Part shown: positions 19,726 through 28,840 of the stretch, piece by piece | Layout of the letters: each line of letters starts with the position of its first letter | How positions within the stretch are numbered: position 1 is the first letter of the stretch | Assembly: GCA_905233145.1 (NCBI GenBank) | Contig: CAJODI010000001.1 | Location: forward strand, 1 to 64,000 | Reading direction: 5' to 3' | DNA from: an uncultured Ruminococcus sp. | Lineage (GTDB): Bacteria > Bacillota > Clostridia > Oscillospirales > Acutalibacteraceae | Length of the DNA stretch: 64,000 bases | Made by a program: the position numbers and the translations under genes | Notes under the pieces: generated by a model | The model's input: the letters and a program-made list of their open reading frames with translations, nothing else | Database searches by the model: none | What the model was told of the DNA's origin: nothing

Positions 19726-21546
19726 TTAATCGGTATCAAGCTTGAGCACTGCCATGAACGCTTCCTGAGGAACTTCTACTGTTCCCAGCTGGCGCATACG
19801 CTTTTTGCCTTCCTTTTGCTTTTCAAGCAGTTTTTTCTTTCGGGTTATATCGCCGCCGTAACACTTTGCGAGAACATCCTTGCGCATAGCCTTGACTGTT
19901 TCGCGCGCGATGATTTTTCCGCCGATACACGCCTGGATCGGCACCTCGAAAAGCTGTCTGGGGATCTTCTCCTTAAGCTTTTCCGCCATTTTTCTGGCGC
20001 GCCCATATGCCTTTTCCTTGTGAATTATGAACGACAGCGCGTCAACCACTTCGCCGTTTAGCATAATATCAAGCTTTACAAGCTCACTCGGAACATACTC
20101 TTTAAGCTCATAATCAAAAGAAGCGTAGCCTCTGGTGCGCGACTTTAGCGTGTCAAAGAAATCATAGATAATCTCCGCAAGCGGAAGAATATAATGCAAG
20201 TCAACTCTATCCGCATCTATGTACTGCATATCAACAAATGTACCGCGTCTGTCCTGACAAAGCTCCATTATATTACCCACGTAGTCCTTTGGAGTATAGA
20301 TATGAGCGTCTGTTACCGGCTCTTCGGCAAGCTGGATCAAGGAAGGGTCGGGATAGTTTGTTGGGTTGTCAATCATTTCAACAGTGCCGTCGGTGCGCGT
20401 TATTCTATATATAACGCTTGGCGCTGTGGTGATAAGATCAAGCTGATATTCGCGCTCCAGACGCTCCTGAATGATCTCCATATGCAAAAGTCCCAGAAAA
20501 CCGCAGCGGAAACCAAAGCCCAAGGCAACCGAGGTTTCGGGATCAAAGGAAAGCGCCGCGTCATTAAGCTGCAATTTTTCGAGAGCGTCCTTTAAATCCC
20601 CGTATTTTGCACCGTCAACCGGATAAATTCCGCAAAAAACCATAGGCTGCGCCTCGCGGTAACCTGGCAGCGGTTCGCTTGCCGGATTAGAGGTCAAGGT
20701 AACTGTGTCGCCTACCTTAGCGTCTGCAAGAGTCTTTATGCTTCCGGTAATATAGCCAACCTCGCCTGCATAAAGACCATCGGTTTTTTCCGGTTGTGTA
20801 GCGTGCATAAGTCCGCATTCAACAACATTGAAAACGCTGCCGGTCGCCATAAGCTTGAACTCGTCACCCGGGTGGATCTGACCTTCTTTGAGACGAACAT
20901 ATATAATTACGCCCTTGTAGCTGTCGTAATAGCTGTCAAAAATCAAAGCCCTGAGCGGAGCGTTGACATCGCCCGTCGGCGCGGGAATGTCGCTGACTAT
21001 CTTTTCGAGCACGGCATGGATATTTATGCCTGCTTTTGCCGAAACCTGCGGCGCATCCTCCGCAGGAATTCCTATTATGTCCTCAATCTCACCGATAACC
21101 CTTTGCGGATCCGCGCTTGGAAGGTCGATTTTATTTATAACGGGAACAATTTCAAGTCCGCTGTCAACGGCAAGATAGGTGTTCGCCAGGGTTTGAGCTT
21201 CAATTCCCTGAGAAGCGTCAACAACAAGGATCGCACCCTCGCAGGCAGCCAGCGAACGAGAAACCTCGTAGTTAAAATCGACATGACCGGGAGTGTCGAT
21301 AAGGTTAAAAAGATATTCTTCTCCGTCGTCGGCAGAGTAAACAACGCTCACGGCGCGCGCCTTGATTGTGATTCCGCGCTCGCGCTCAAGCTCCATATCA
21401 TCGAGCAGCTGAGCCTCCATATCGCGTGCCGAAACGGAATTGGTTTGTTCAAGAATTCGGTCGGCAAGCGTGCTCTTGCCGTGATCTATATGAGCAATAA
21501 TGCTGAAATTTCTGATTTTGTCCTGCGGAAAAGCCAATTTACTCAC
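19726..21546 (-). CDS. lepA: Elongation factor 4
   Basis: 606 aa; [40 protein letters not shown]-terminal [20 protein letters not shown]. Confidence 0.98.
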   Translation of the reverse strand: MSKLAFPQDKIRNFSIIAHIDHGKSTLADRILEQTNSVSARDMEAQLLDDMELERERGITIKARAVSVVYSADDGEEYLFNLIDTPGHVDFNYEVSRSLAACEGAILVVDASQGIEAQTLANTYLAVDSGLEIVPVINKIDLPSADPQRVIGEIEDIIGIPAEDAPQVSAKAGINIHAVLEKIVSDIPAPTGDVNAPLRALIFDSYYDSYKGVIIYVRLKEGQIHPGDEFKLMATGSVFNVVECGLMHATQPEKTDGLYAGEVGYITGSIKTLADAKVGDTVTLTSNPASEPLPGYREAQPMVFCGIYPVDGAKYGDLKDALEKLQLNDAALSFDPETSVALGFGFRCGFLGLLHMEIIQERLEREYQLDLITTAPSVIYRITRTDGTVEMIDNPTNYPDPSLIQLAEEPVTDAHIYTPKDYVGNIMELCQDRRGTFVDMQYIDADRVDLHYILPLAEIIYDFFDTLKSRTRGYASFDYELKEYVPSELVKLDIMLNGEVVDALSFIIHKEKAYGRARKMAEKLKEKIPRQLFEVPIQACIGGKIIARETVKAMRKDVLAKCYGGDITRKKKLLEKQKEGKKRMRQLGTVEVPQEAFMAVLKLDTD

Positions 21547-21621
21547 CCTTGCTTATACTGTTATTCAGAATGATTATACCACAAGTTGCGCGTTTTAACA
21601 AGTGTGCTTGCAAAAAATCAA

Positions 21622-21720
21622 GTGCCTGTGGGCACTCTTGTCAGCCTATTAGAACAACTCCGGTAACGATAACCGTGTTCAACGGCGGGAATAAGCAATT
21701 TCCTTGTATAAAGTAAAAAA
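21622..21720. repeat. Interspersed repeat, family B
   Basis: GTGCCTGTGGGCACTCTTGTCAGCCTATTAGAACAACTCCGGTAACGATAACCGTGTTCAACGGCGGGAATAAGCAATTTCCTTGTATAAAGTAAAAAA. Confidence 0.7.
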
Positions 21721-21828
21721 GACCGCCACGTGTTAGCGACAGCCCTAATAATATTATTATACCACTTTTTTGGGGCAGGTTCAAGACAATTTCGTAAAAT
21801 AAAAATATAAATATTTTTAATAAAAGTA

Positions 21829-21857
21829 TTGACAATGTTAAAATTTAAGTGTATAAT
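21829..21857 (+). promoter_or_regulatory. Consensus sigma-A promoter
   Basis: TTGACA (21829-21834), 17-nt spacer, TATAAT (21852-21857). Confidence 0.9.
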
Positions 21858-21896
21858 ATAGACAAAGATAAGAGATAAGACAAGGAGGTTTTCAAA

Positions 21897-22001
21897 ATGA
21901 AAATTATGAAACCTTTAAACTACAGAATTATGAGCTTTATTAGGAGTTTACCCCCTAACAGCTTAAACCCAATTCATTTAGCAGGGGTTGAAGCTAACTA
22001 G
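21897..22001 (+). CDS. Possible 34-aa small protein/leader peptide MKIMKPLNYRIMSFIRSLPPNSLNPIHLAGVEAN
   Basis: ATG preceded by AAGGAGGTT Shine-Dalgarno, downstream of consensus promoter; too short for the ORF track. Confidence 0.5.
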   Translation: MKIMKPLNYRIMSFIRSLPPNSLNPIHLAGVEAN

Positions 22002-22527
22002 TTTGTGTCGGAACGACTGATCTGTTTTTAGTGTTTTTGAAACACCGTTTTATAATTAGTTTTTTGGTCAAGTAATAGCGTTCCGAAAGTTTCCGGCAAT
22101 TTCTCGATACGACAACAATTCGGATGTGTTGCCCGACAAATTGCATCGTCTCAAAAAGTGAATGTTGATCATTTGCTATTTGATATTGGGAAAACAGATT
22201 TTTTACATATATGACAAGTTAATATTTGAAATAACTACATGGTGGTTAGACCAATGAGAAGTTTAATTTTTGATCGTTAAGATTTGTTTACTTATAATTG
22301 TACGTTTTAATATCTCATTACAATAACAGTTTACGGAGAACAGTCCAATGTGCACTTAATCTTTTTCTGAAATATTTTTAAATTCTATGGTTCGATTTCA
22401 AACATCCTAAATGTACATCTATAATTGTTATTCACGCAACAACCCAAACGGAGATGAGTCCAAAGTACAAGTTATTTTGATTTAAAACCTATAGGTATTA
22501 ACAAGATTTAAATTTCTATTTGTCCTT

Positions 22528-22560
22528 AAAGAGGTGATCGGCGTTCGGTCACCTCTTTTT
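22528..22560 (+). terminator. Strong intrinsic terminator
   Basis: AAAGAGGTGATCG-GCGTT-CGGTCACCTCTTTTT, about 13-bp stem with one G-U. Confidence 0.93.
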
Positions 22561-22698
22561 GCTGTATAAGAAACTGCGCAACGCAGCCGATTTGCTTACC
22601 GTTCAAAAAACTCTTGCAGACATATTAATTTAGTGGTAAAATAAAGGAAACCTGTAAAACACATACACTTATTTTAATTATGTAAAGGATGACTGAAT

Positions 22699-23886
22699 AT
22701 GGAATATAAGTTTTCTGACAGGGTTTCCGGTTTGAAGCCCAGCGCAATCAGAGAGATTTTTAAATATGCTGCCGACCCTGAGGTCGTTTCGCTTTCGGCA
22801 GGCAACCCCTCTCCCGATGCCTTTCCGGCAAAGGAGATCGCCGAAATTTCTGCAAAGGTGCTTTCCGAAAATCCGATTTCGGTTTTGCAATACAGCGTAA
22901 CAGAAGGCTATTCTCCGCTTAGGAATCATCTTCGTGAATACATGAAAAAAGAGCACAATACCGGCTGCGAAAACGATGATATTTTGATTACCACAGGCGC
23001 TCAGCAGATTATGGATCTCTGCACAAAAGCTCTTGTCAACGAGGGTGATGTTGTAATTTGCGAAGCTCCGTCCTTTATCGGCTCACTCAACACCTTCCGC
23101 AGTTACAACGCAAGGCTGGTAGGTGTTACAGTTGAACCTGACGGTATGAACACCGACGAGCTTGAGCAGGCGCTTAAAGACAATCCGAATGCAAAGCTTA
23201 TCTATACTATCCCGAATTTTCAGAATCCGTCGGGCGTTACAATGAGCCTTGAAAAAAGAAAGAAAGTTTATGAGCTTGCGCAAAAATACGGCGTGCTTAT
23301 CATTGAGGACAATCCCTACGGTGACCTGCGCTACAGTGGTGAAAACCTGCCGAACATCAAGAGCTTTGACGACGGCTCAACCGTTATCTATGCAGGTTCA
23401 TTTTCAAAGGTCATCTCGCCGGGAATGAGAGTTGCCTACACGATCTGCCCCAAGCCGATTTTTCAAAAGCTGGTGGTTTGCAAGCAAGGCAACGATGTTC
23501 ACACCAACATTTGGTCACAGTATGTTTGCGACGAGTTCATCACCAAATATGACTTTAACGCCCATCTTGCAAGGCTCAGAGAAATCTACACCAAAAAAGC
23601 GGATTTTTGCATGAAGCTCCTCGACAAATACTGCGCTCCGGCTATAACCTACAACAGAATTGACGGCGGTTTGTTCATTTGGTGCGACCTGCCTGAAAGC
23701 ATTAACATGCCCGAGTTTTGCAAAACCGCAGTGCTCAACAAGGTCTGCGTCGTACCGGGCAACGCGTTTTTGACAGACGAAAGCCTTCCCTGCAACAGCT
23801 TCCGCATCAATTTTTCAACGCCGACAGACGAACAGCTTGAAAAGGGAATCAAAATTCTGGGCGAATTGGCAAATAAATTAGTTTGA
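22699..23886 (+). CDS. PLP-dependent class I/II aminotransferase (2-aminoadipate aminotransferase/MocR-catalytic-like)
   Basis: 395 aa; YIIPNFQNPSG-like IYTIPNFQNPSGVTMS, EDNPYGDLRYSGE, GSFSKVISPGMRVAY. Confidence 0.93.
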   Translation: MEYKFSDRVSGLKPSAIREIFKYAADPEVVSLSAGNPSPDAFPAKEIAEISAKVLSENPISVLQYSVTEGYSPLRNHLREYMKKEHNTGCENDDILITTGAQQIMDLCTKALVNEGDVVICEAPSFIGSLNTFRSYNARLVGVTVEPDGMNTDELEQALKDNPNAKLIYTIPNFQNPSGVTMSLEKRKKVYELAQKYGVLIIEDNPYGDLRYSGENLPNIKSFDDGSTVIYAGSFSKVISPGMRVAYTICPKPIFQKLVVCKQGNDVHTNIWSQYVCDEFITKYDFNAHLARLREIYTKKADFCMKLLDKYCAPAITYNRIDGGLFIWCDLPESINMPEFCKTAVLNKVCVVPGNAFLTDESLPCNSFRINFSTPTDEQLEKGIKILGELANKLV

Positions 23887-23930
23887 CCTTTGATAAGGGT
23901 TTATGAAAATAATATTAATAGCGTTATTAT

Positions 23931-23966
23931 ACTACGGCATTGCTTTGTTCTATGCCGTAGTTTTTG
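23931..23966 (+). terminator. Intrinsic terminator
   Basis: ACTACGGCAT-TGCTTTGTTCT-ATGCCGTAGTTTTTGTTT. Confidence 0.85.
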
Positions 23967-24086
23967 TTTTGCCCAGCCAATAAAATGAATAAATCTGTAG
24001 TTTCCCTAAATTATAACTTGCAGTAATTTGAGTTTAGTGGTAATATATATTATGTATACAAATCCTACAAAGCAAGGAGAGTTAAA

Positions 24087-25091
24087 ATGGAAAATAACGA
24101 AGTAAAAAAAGACGTTGTATTCAGCGCGATTCAGCCCAGCGGAACGATCACACTGGGAAATTACCTGGGTGCGGTTCGCAACTGGGTCAAGATGCAGGAT
24201 GAACACAGCTGCATTTACGCGCTCGCCGACCTTCATACAATCACAGTAAGACAGCAAACCGCCGTTATGCGAAAAAACATTCTTGACGCTTATGCGTCAA
24301 TTATGGCGTGCGGAATAGACGTTGAGAAGAGCCTGTTCTTTATTCAGAGCCACGTTCATACTCACGCCGAGCTTGCATGGCTTTTGAGCTGCTACACCCA
24401 GTTTGGCGAGTTGTCAAGGATGACTCAGTTCAAGGACAAAAGCGCAAAGCACGCCGACAACATAAATGCCGGACTTTTTACATATCCTGTGCTTATGGCA
24501 GGCGATATTTTGCTGTATCAGGCGGACAAGGTTCCTGTAGGCGCGGATCAAAAGCAGCACATTGAGCTTACGCGCGATATTGCCGAACGCTTTAACGGTC
24601 TTTATGGCAACGTATTCAAGGTGCCGGAGGGCTTTATCCCCAAAAACGGAGCAAGGGTTATGAGCTTGCAGGATCCGACCAAAAAAATGAGCAAGTCTGA
24701 CGAAAATGTAAACGGCTGCGTTCACCTGCTTGACCCGCCTGAAGTAATTATGAAAAAATTCAAGCGCGCGGTTACCGACAGCGAAGCCTGCGTTCGCTAT
24801 GCCGAAGGCAAAGACGGCGTAAACAATCTTATGGCAATTTACAGCGCTGTTACCGGACAAAGTATGGAGCAAATTGAAAATGAGTTTGCCGGCAAGGGTT
24901 ACGGCGACTTTAAAACTGCCGTTGGCGAAGCTGTTATTGAAGAGCTGCGCCCAATCAGAGAAAAATATGAGCAGCTGATTCAGGATAAGGGATATCTTGA
25001 GGAATGCTACCGCAAGGCAGATGAAATAGCCCTCAAAATCAGCCTGAGAACTCTTAACAAGGTTAAAAAGAAAATTGGCTTTGTGCTGTGA
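24087..25091 (+). CDS. trpS: Tryptophanyl-tRNA synthetase
   Basis: SAIQPSGTITLGNYLGAVRNW, KMSKSDEN motif. Confidence 0.97.
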   Translation: MENNEVKKDVVFSAIQPSGTITLGNYLGAVRNWVKMQDEHSCIYALADLHTITVRQQTAVMRKNILDAYASIMACGIDVEKSLFFIQSHVHTHAELAWLLSCYTQFGELSRMTQFKDKSAKHADNINAGLFTYPVLMAGDILLYQADKVPVGADQKQHIELTRDIAERFNGLYGNVFKVPEGFIPKNGARVMSLQDPTKKMSKSDENVNGCVHLLDPPEVIMKKFKRAVTDSEACVRYAEGKDGVNNLMAIYSAVTGQSMEQIENEFAGKGYGDFKTAVGEAVIEELRPIREKYEQLIQDKGYLEECYRKADEIALKISLRTLNKVKKKIGFVL

Positions 25092-25107
25092 TTTTTGAGG
25101 TGAGGGC

Positions 25108-26385
25108 ATGACAAAAATTGAAATAAAGCTTTTTGACTTTATTAAAAAACATATTACAATTATACTTTTTATTGTTGCAACAATTATCGGAACAATTATT
25201 CATTTTTGCGGAATCAACTTTCAAAGCGATGACTTCAACAGCTTTCTCAATGGCTGGTGGTACAACATCCGGGCAGGAGGAATAAAAGGACTTGCCAATC
25301 AGGTAGGAAACTATAATATTCCCTATCAAATCATCATAAGCCTTTTGACTATGACTCCGCTTTCCGCGCTGCACGCATACAAGCTTGTGTCGATAGTTTT
25401 TGATGTTGTGCTGGCACTCAGCGCGGGAATGTTGGTGAATGAATTAAGTGAAAAGAAATCCCCCTTTAGATTTGTGCTTACTTACGCTATTGTATACAGT
25501 TCTATTACGGTTGTGTTTAATTCAGCGTTTTGGGCACAGTGCGATTCTATTTATGTTTCTTTTATTTTGCTGGCGATATACTTCATGCGAAAGGAAAGAA
25601 ATATTCTAACCTTTGTAATGCTTGGGCTTTCGCTTGCGTTTAAGCTTCAGTTTTTCTTTATCCTCCCGGTTTTCATTTTCTATTACATATTAAACCGCAA
25701 GGTTTCATTTCTGCATTTTTTGATTATTCCGCTTACCGATATTGTTATGTGCCTGCCCGCGATCCTTCTTGGCAGAAACCCAATTGATATTGTTAAGATT
25801 TATGCTGATCAGACCGATTACGGCAAGCTGATTCAAATGAACTGCCCCAACTTTTACGCCTTTATGTGCGAGGGCAGCGATATCAACAACTACTATTTGT
25901 TCAAAACAATGTCCATTGTGCTGACAATGCTTGTTCTCGGAGTCGCACTCTGCGTATTTATCTATAAGAAAATCGACCTTTCCGACGCCAATAACTTTAT
26001 GCTTACAGCTATTTGGACTTCGTTTTCTTGTCTGATGTTCCTTTCATCAATGCACGAGCGTTACGGATATTTGCTTGATATTTTGCTCATTGTTTATGTT
26101 ATGACGTTCGGCAAATACTACTGGGTTGCTGTCAGCAGTAATCTGGTCAGTCTGAGGGGCTATTGCTATTATCTGTTCGGAAATTATTCCTCAGTCAGTC
26201 TGAGTTACACTGCGATTTTCTATCTGATTGTCTATGCATACATGACATTTGTGCTTTACCGCGACGTAATTGCAGGCGGAAAGAAGCTTGATGATAAAAG
26301 CCGCGGTTCAAAAGAAGAAGATTTGTCAAAGAACAGCGTGACACAGTCAAAGCATTCAGACAAAGACGCCAAAGCAAATATATGA
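25108..26385 (+). CDS. Multi-TM glycosyltransferase-like membrane protein (GT39/GT-C type)
   Basis: 425 aa, ~10 TM helices, FQSDDFNSFLNGWW luminal acidic motif, HERYGY segment. Confidence 0.7.
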   Translation: MTKIEIKLFDFIKKHITIILFIVATIIGTIIHFCGINFQSDDFNSFLNGWWYNIRAGGIKGLANQVGNYNIPYQIIISLLTMTPLSALHAYKLVSIVFDVVLALSAGMLVNELSEKKSPFRFVLTYAIVYSSITVVFNSAFWAQCDSIYVSFILLAIYFMRKERNILTFVMLGLSLAFKLQFFFILPVFIFYYILNRKVSFLHFLIIPLTDIVMCLPAILLGRNPIDIVKIYADQTDYGKLIQMNCPNFYAFMCEGSDINNYYLFKTMSIVLTMLVLGVALCVFIYKKIDLSDANNFMLTAIWTSFSCLMFLSSMHERYGYLLDILLIVYVMTFGKYYWVAVSSNLVSLRGYCYYLFGNYSSVSLSYTAIFYLIVYAYMTFVLYRDVIAGGKKLDDKSRGSKEEDLSKNSVTQSKHSDKDAKANI

Positions 26386-26390
26386 CAGAC

Positions 26391-26480
26391 AATCTTTGTC
26401 TGCTTTTTTCTGAGATTACTGTAAAAGTCGAAAAAAATGCCGGCTTATACTAATCTCAGATAAAAAGTGGACAAAGATTT
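26391..26480. other. Long intergenic inverted repeat
   Basis: AATCTTTGTCTGCTTTTTTCTGAGATTA versus reverse complement of TAATCTCAGATAAAAAGTGGACAAAGATT. Confidence 0.65.
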
Positions 26481-26647
26481 GCGAGGATATTTTTCGCAAG
26501 ACGAGGCGAAGGACGCCGCAAGGCTGTCGCCTTGCAAGGAAATAGACCGCAAAGATTGTCTATTTTTTATTTGAGTTTAGTATTATATTTCATCGTGGCG
26601 CCGTCTTGCGGCATGGAGATTTAGTATAAAACTTAGTATAAAAACTT

Positions 26648-26689
26648 AACCGCACGGTTAGCTTTACCAAGCTAACCGTGCGGTTTTTA
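26648..26689. terminator. Terminator hairpin (perfect 17-bp stem)
   Basis: AACCGCACGGTTAGCTT-TACC-AAGCTAACCGTGCGGTTTTT. Confidence 0.85.
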
Positions 26690-26742
26690 TGAATTTTTTG
26701 ATAATATAAGTTTAGACTATTATATTCGTTTCTGCATTAAAA

Positions 26743-27570
26743 TTAAAATGAGCCGCTGCTGCCGTGCGAGGATCCGCCTCCACCGCCGCCTCCGCCTCCG
26801 GAACTTCCTGAGGAATGAGATTCGGTTTGGATTCTTGTTACTGTTGTGTGAGTCGTAACAAATGTATCCTCTTTTTCGGTAAGGTCAATTTTACTGTTTT
26901 CGTGCAGCTTATAGTTTGCGTCCAGTTTGCCGTTATAGCGATATCTTCCAACAATGCCTCCCGCTGAAATTCCGCCTACGCCCAGACCGATAAGCGAGAA
27001 TATCCACCATCTGTGCGTTAGGTTGTACATAAACGGATTATCACGCTTTTCGTTGATTTCAACGTTTGAAAAGCTGCCGTCCTCCGGCTTGCCTTGATTA
27101 TAAAAATCTCGTGTGGTCTGCAAAAACTGATAGGTTGCGCCAAGCATATCATCGTTGCTGAGATATGGGCGCATATTCGACTTTATTTCGCTCATACGCT
27201 CGTCGCTGAAATAATACATCGCTTCGCCGTGAGTAAGAATAATTCGGTTGTTGCTGCCTCGATCAATAACCAGCATAACTGAATTTGGCTGGAAATTTTG
27301 ATGATCGTAATAAACGTCGTTGTAATAATCCTCCATATTGTCGGAACTTATATTATTCAAGGAAGTATGAACTATAATCTGCCAGCCTGTCTGAGCTCCG
27401 ATCTCCTCCATAACACCTTCAAGCTTATCGGCGTCGTTTGTAAAAATTCCGGCGTCGTCTCGCAGTGCGTGGTTCGGTGTTTCTGCCGCAAAAACCGGAG
27501 CAGAAAATGACAGTAATAGAAATAATATAGCTGCAAGTGAAAGGATTTGTTTGGAAGTCTTTTTAATCAT
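26743..27570 (-). CDS. TPM-domain secreted/membrane protein with Gly/Ser-rich C-terminus (YdjH-like)
   Basis: Signal peptide, NHALRDDAGIFTNDADKLEGVMEEIGAQTGWQIIVHTS, C-term SSGGGGGGGGGSSHGSSGSF; ATG at 27570 preferred. Confidence 0.8.
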   Translation of the reverse strand: MIKKTSKQILSLAAILFLLLSFSAPVFAAETPNHALRDDAGIFTNDADKLEGVMEEIGAQTGWQIIVHTSLNNISSDNMEDYYNDVYYDHQNFQPNSVMLVIDRGSNNRIILTHGEAMYYFSDERMSEIKSNMRPYLSNDDMLGATYQFLQTTRDFYNQGKPEDGSFSNVEINEKRDNPFMYNLTHRWWIFSLIGLGVGGISAGGIVGRYRYNGKLDANYKLHENSKIDLTEKEDTFVTTHTTVTRIQTESHSSGSSGGGGGGGGGSSHGSSGSF

Positions 27571-28661
27571 AGGAACAGCAGACCTCCTAACATTGCAATT
27601 ATAAATACAAGAACAGCGACAATTGCAAACAACGCCCACACTTTTCCTTTGGCAACAGGCAGTCCGCCGTACAGCTTGCCGGTTTGACCGTTTATTGCGT
27701 AGGGCATAATTTGATCCTTGTATTTGTAAGTCAGCACCCATACGGGAAGCAAGGTATAGTTCCACGAGCTAAGGTCGGTTTTCTCACTAAAATCTCTGAT
27801 GTTTATAGTAGAGTAGCCTTCCATAGTGTCCTCAAGAAGCTGCTTGGCGTATTCATTCATACGCTTTTCCATTTCATTTTCAAGCTCTGCTCTCTCGATA
27901 TCCCTTTTCTCAGCCTGGAAGCCTGAGAGAAATGACATTGAGAACGGCTTCACCTTTGAAAGATCAAAGGGATGGACGCCGTTAAGCATATCTCTGTCGT
28001 GGCTTTTTAACGCACGCTCAAAAACGTTTTTAATTATAACGTCTCCGCCGCGAACAACGTCGTACACGCTTGTCTCAGTGTATTCCTTGTTGCCTGTTGT
28101 CCATGTGCGGATTTTCTTTCCCTCCGCCCGGGCGTGCGCCTGCTTTTGCTCGTCAACGTACCAGTAAGGGAAATAAACGCCCGTCATTTTTTCGATTTGT
28201 TCCTTGCTCAAAAAATCCCTTGGCAAAAACTTCTTTTTGCCGCAATAGCCCATAAAAGTTTCAATCGCCTTGTCACGGCTAAGCTCAAACGGAAGCACTC
28301 GGTCGGGCTTGTATTCGCCCGAAAGCCTGCCGCCCAAAACAACCGGGTTTTGGCAATAGAAGCACATAGTCGCTGCAGTCGAAGCGGTTGTAACAACCTC
28401 CGCACCGCAGCTTGGGCAATGGTAGACCACAGCCTCTTCTTCCGAAGTTTGACCGGCTTCCTGAGCTTTTTTTGCCCTTTCATGAGCGCGCTTTTCGTCG
28501 CGTTCATCAGAATTTTCCTTTTGCTCCTCACGAGCATAAAGCTCCTGAATGGTTTTTTCGTCAAAGTCCGAAAAGCAAAAATCACAGCTGAATTTCTGTT
28601 TATCGGGATTAAATTTTAGCGGTCCGCCGCAATTAGGACATTTGTAGTTTACAGAAGCCAT
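27567..28661 (-). CDS. TFIIB-type zinc-ribbon protein with C-terminal TM (YdjG-like)
   Basis: YKCPNCGGPLKFNPDKQKFSCDFC and YHCPSCGAEVV...CFYC zinc ribbons; TM at C-terminus; ATG at 28661 preferred. Confidence 0.8.
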   Translation of the reverse strand: MASVNYKCPNCGGPLKFNPDKQKFSCDFCFSDFDEKTIQELYAREEQKENSDERDEKRAHERAKKAQEAGQTSEEEAVVYHCPSCGAEVVTTASTAATMCFYCQNPVVLGGRLSGEYKPDRVLPFELSRDKAIETFMGYCGKKKFLPRDFLSKEQIEKMTGVYFPYWYVDEQKQAHARAEGKKIRTWTTGNKEYTETSVYDVVRGGDVIIKNVFERALKSHDRDMLNGVHPFDLSKVKPFSMSFLSGFQAEKRDIERAELENEMEKRMNEYAKQLLEDTMEGYSTINIRDFSEKTDLSSWNYTLLPVWVLTYKYKDQIMPYAINGQTGKLYGGLPVAKGKVWALFAIVAVLVFIIAMLGGLLFL

Positions 28662-28683
28662 AAAACACCTCTTGCTTTTGGAA

Positions 28684-28832
28684 TAAGGAAACACTGATGA
28701 ATCTGTCGCATAAATATCAAGGTTGGTTTTTAAGTAAGCTACCGCAAAACGCAAAGAAACTGCGTCGTGAATTGTACGGTGTTGCCTTAATTAATCAGCG
28801 GTTCCTTAAGGGAATTCTTAGAGGTTCCCTTT
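28684..28832. repeat. Degenerate composite of family A-type ends
   Basis: ATAAGGAAACACTGATGAATC ... GCGTCGTGAATTGTACGGTGTTGCCTTAATTAATCAGCGGTTCCTTAAGG...TTAGAGGTTCCC. Confidence 0.45.
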
Positions 28833-28840
28833 AATTTGTC

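Larger units (their letters stand above)
21864..22560 (+). ncRNA. Candidate ~700-nt structured transcript (contains 34-codon ORF)
   Basis: Consensus promoter, nested complementary segments, terminator at 22528-22560, no long ORF on the plus strand; see findings. Confidence 0.45.

Noticed and set aside
20794-21573. 259-aa plus-strand ORF antisense to lepA
   Set aside because: Shadow ORF over a strongly conserved lepA coding sequence; no ribosome-binding site or domain.
21864-22560. tmRNA, RNase P RNA or 6S RNA identity for the structured transcript
   Set aside because: No tRNA-like ends, no RNase P core motifs, no 6S-like single long bulged helix; left as an unknown candidate RNA.
23890-24087. 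Possible T-box leader upstream of trpS
   Set aside because: Only an intrinsic terminator hairpin is visible; no T-box AGGGTGGNACCGCG-like sequence or specifier structure was found. The same holds for aspS and hisS leaders.
24414-25109. 231-aa minus-strand ORF antisense to trpS
   Set aside because: Shadow ORF over trpS including KMSKS.
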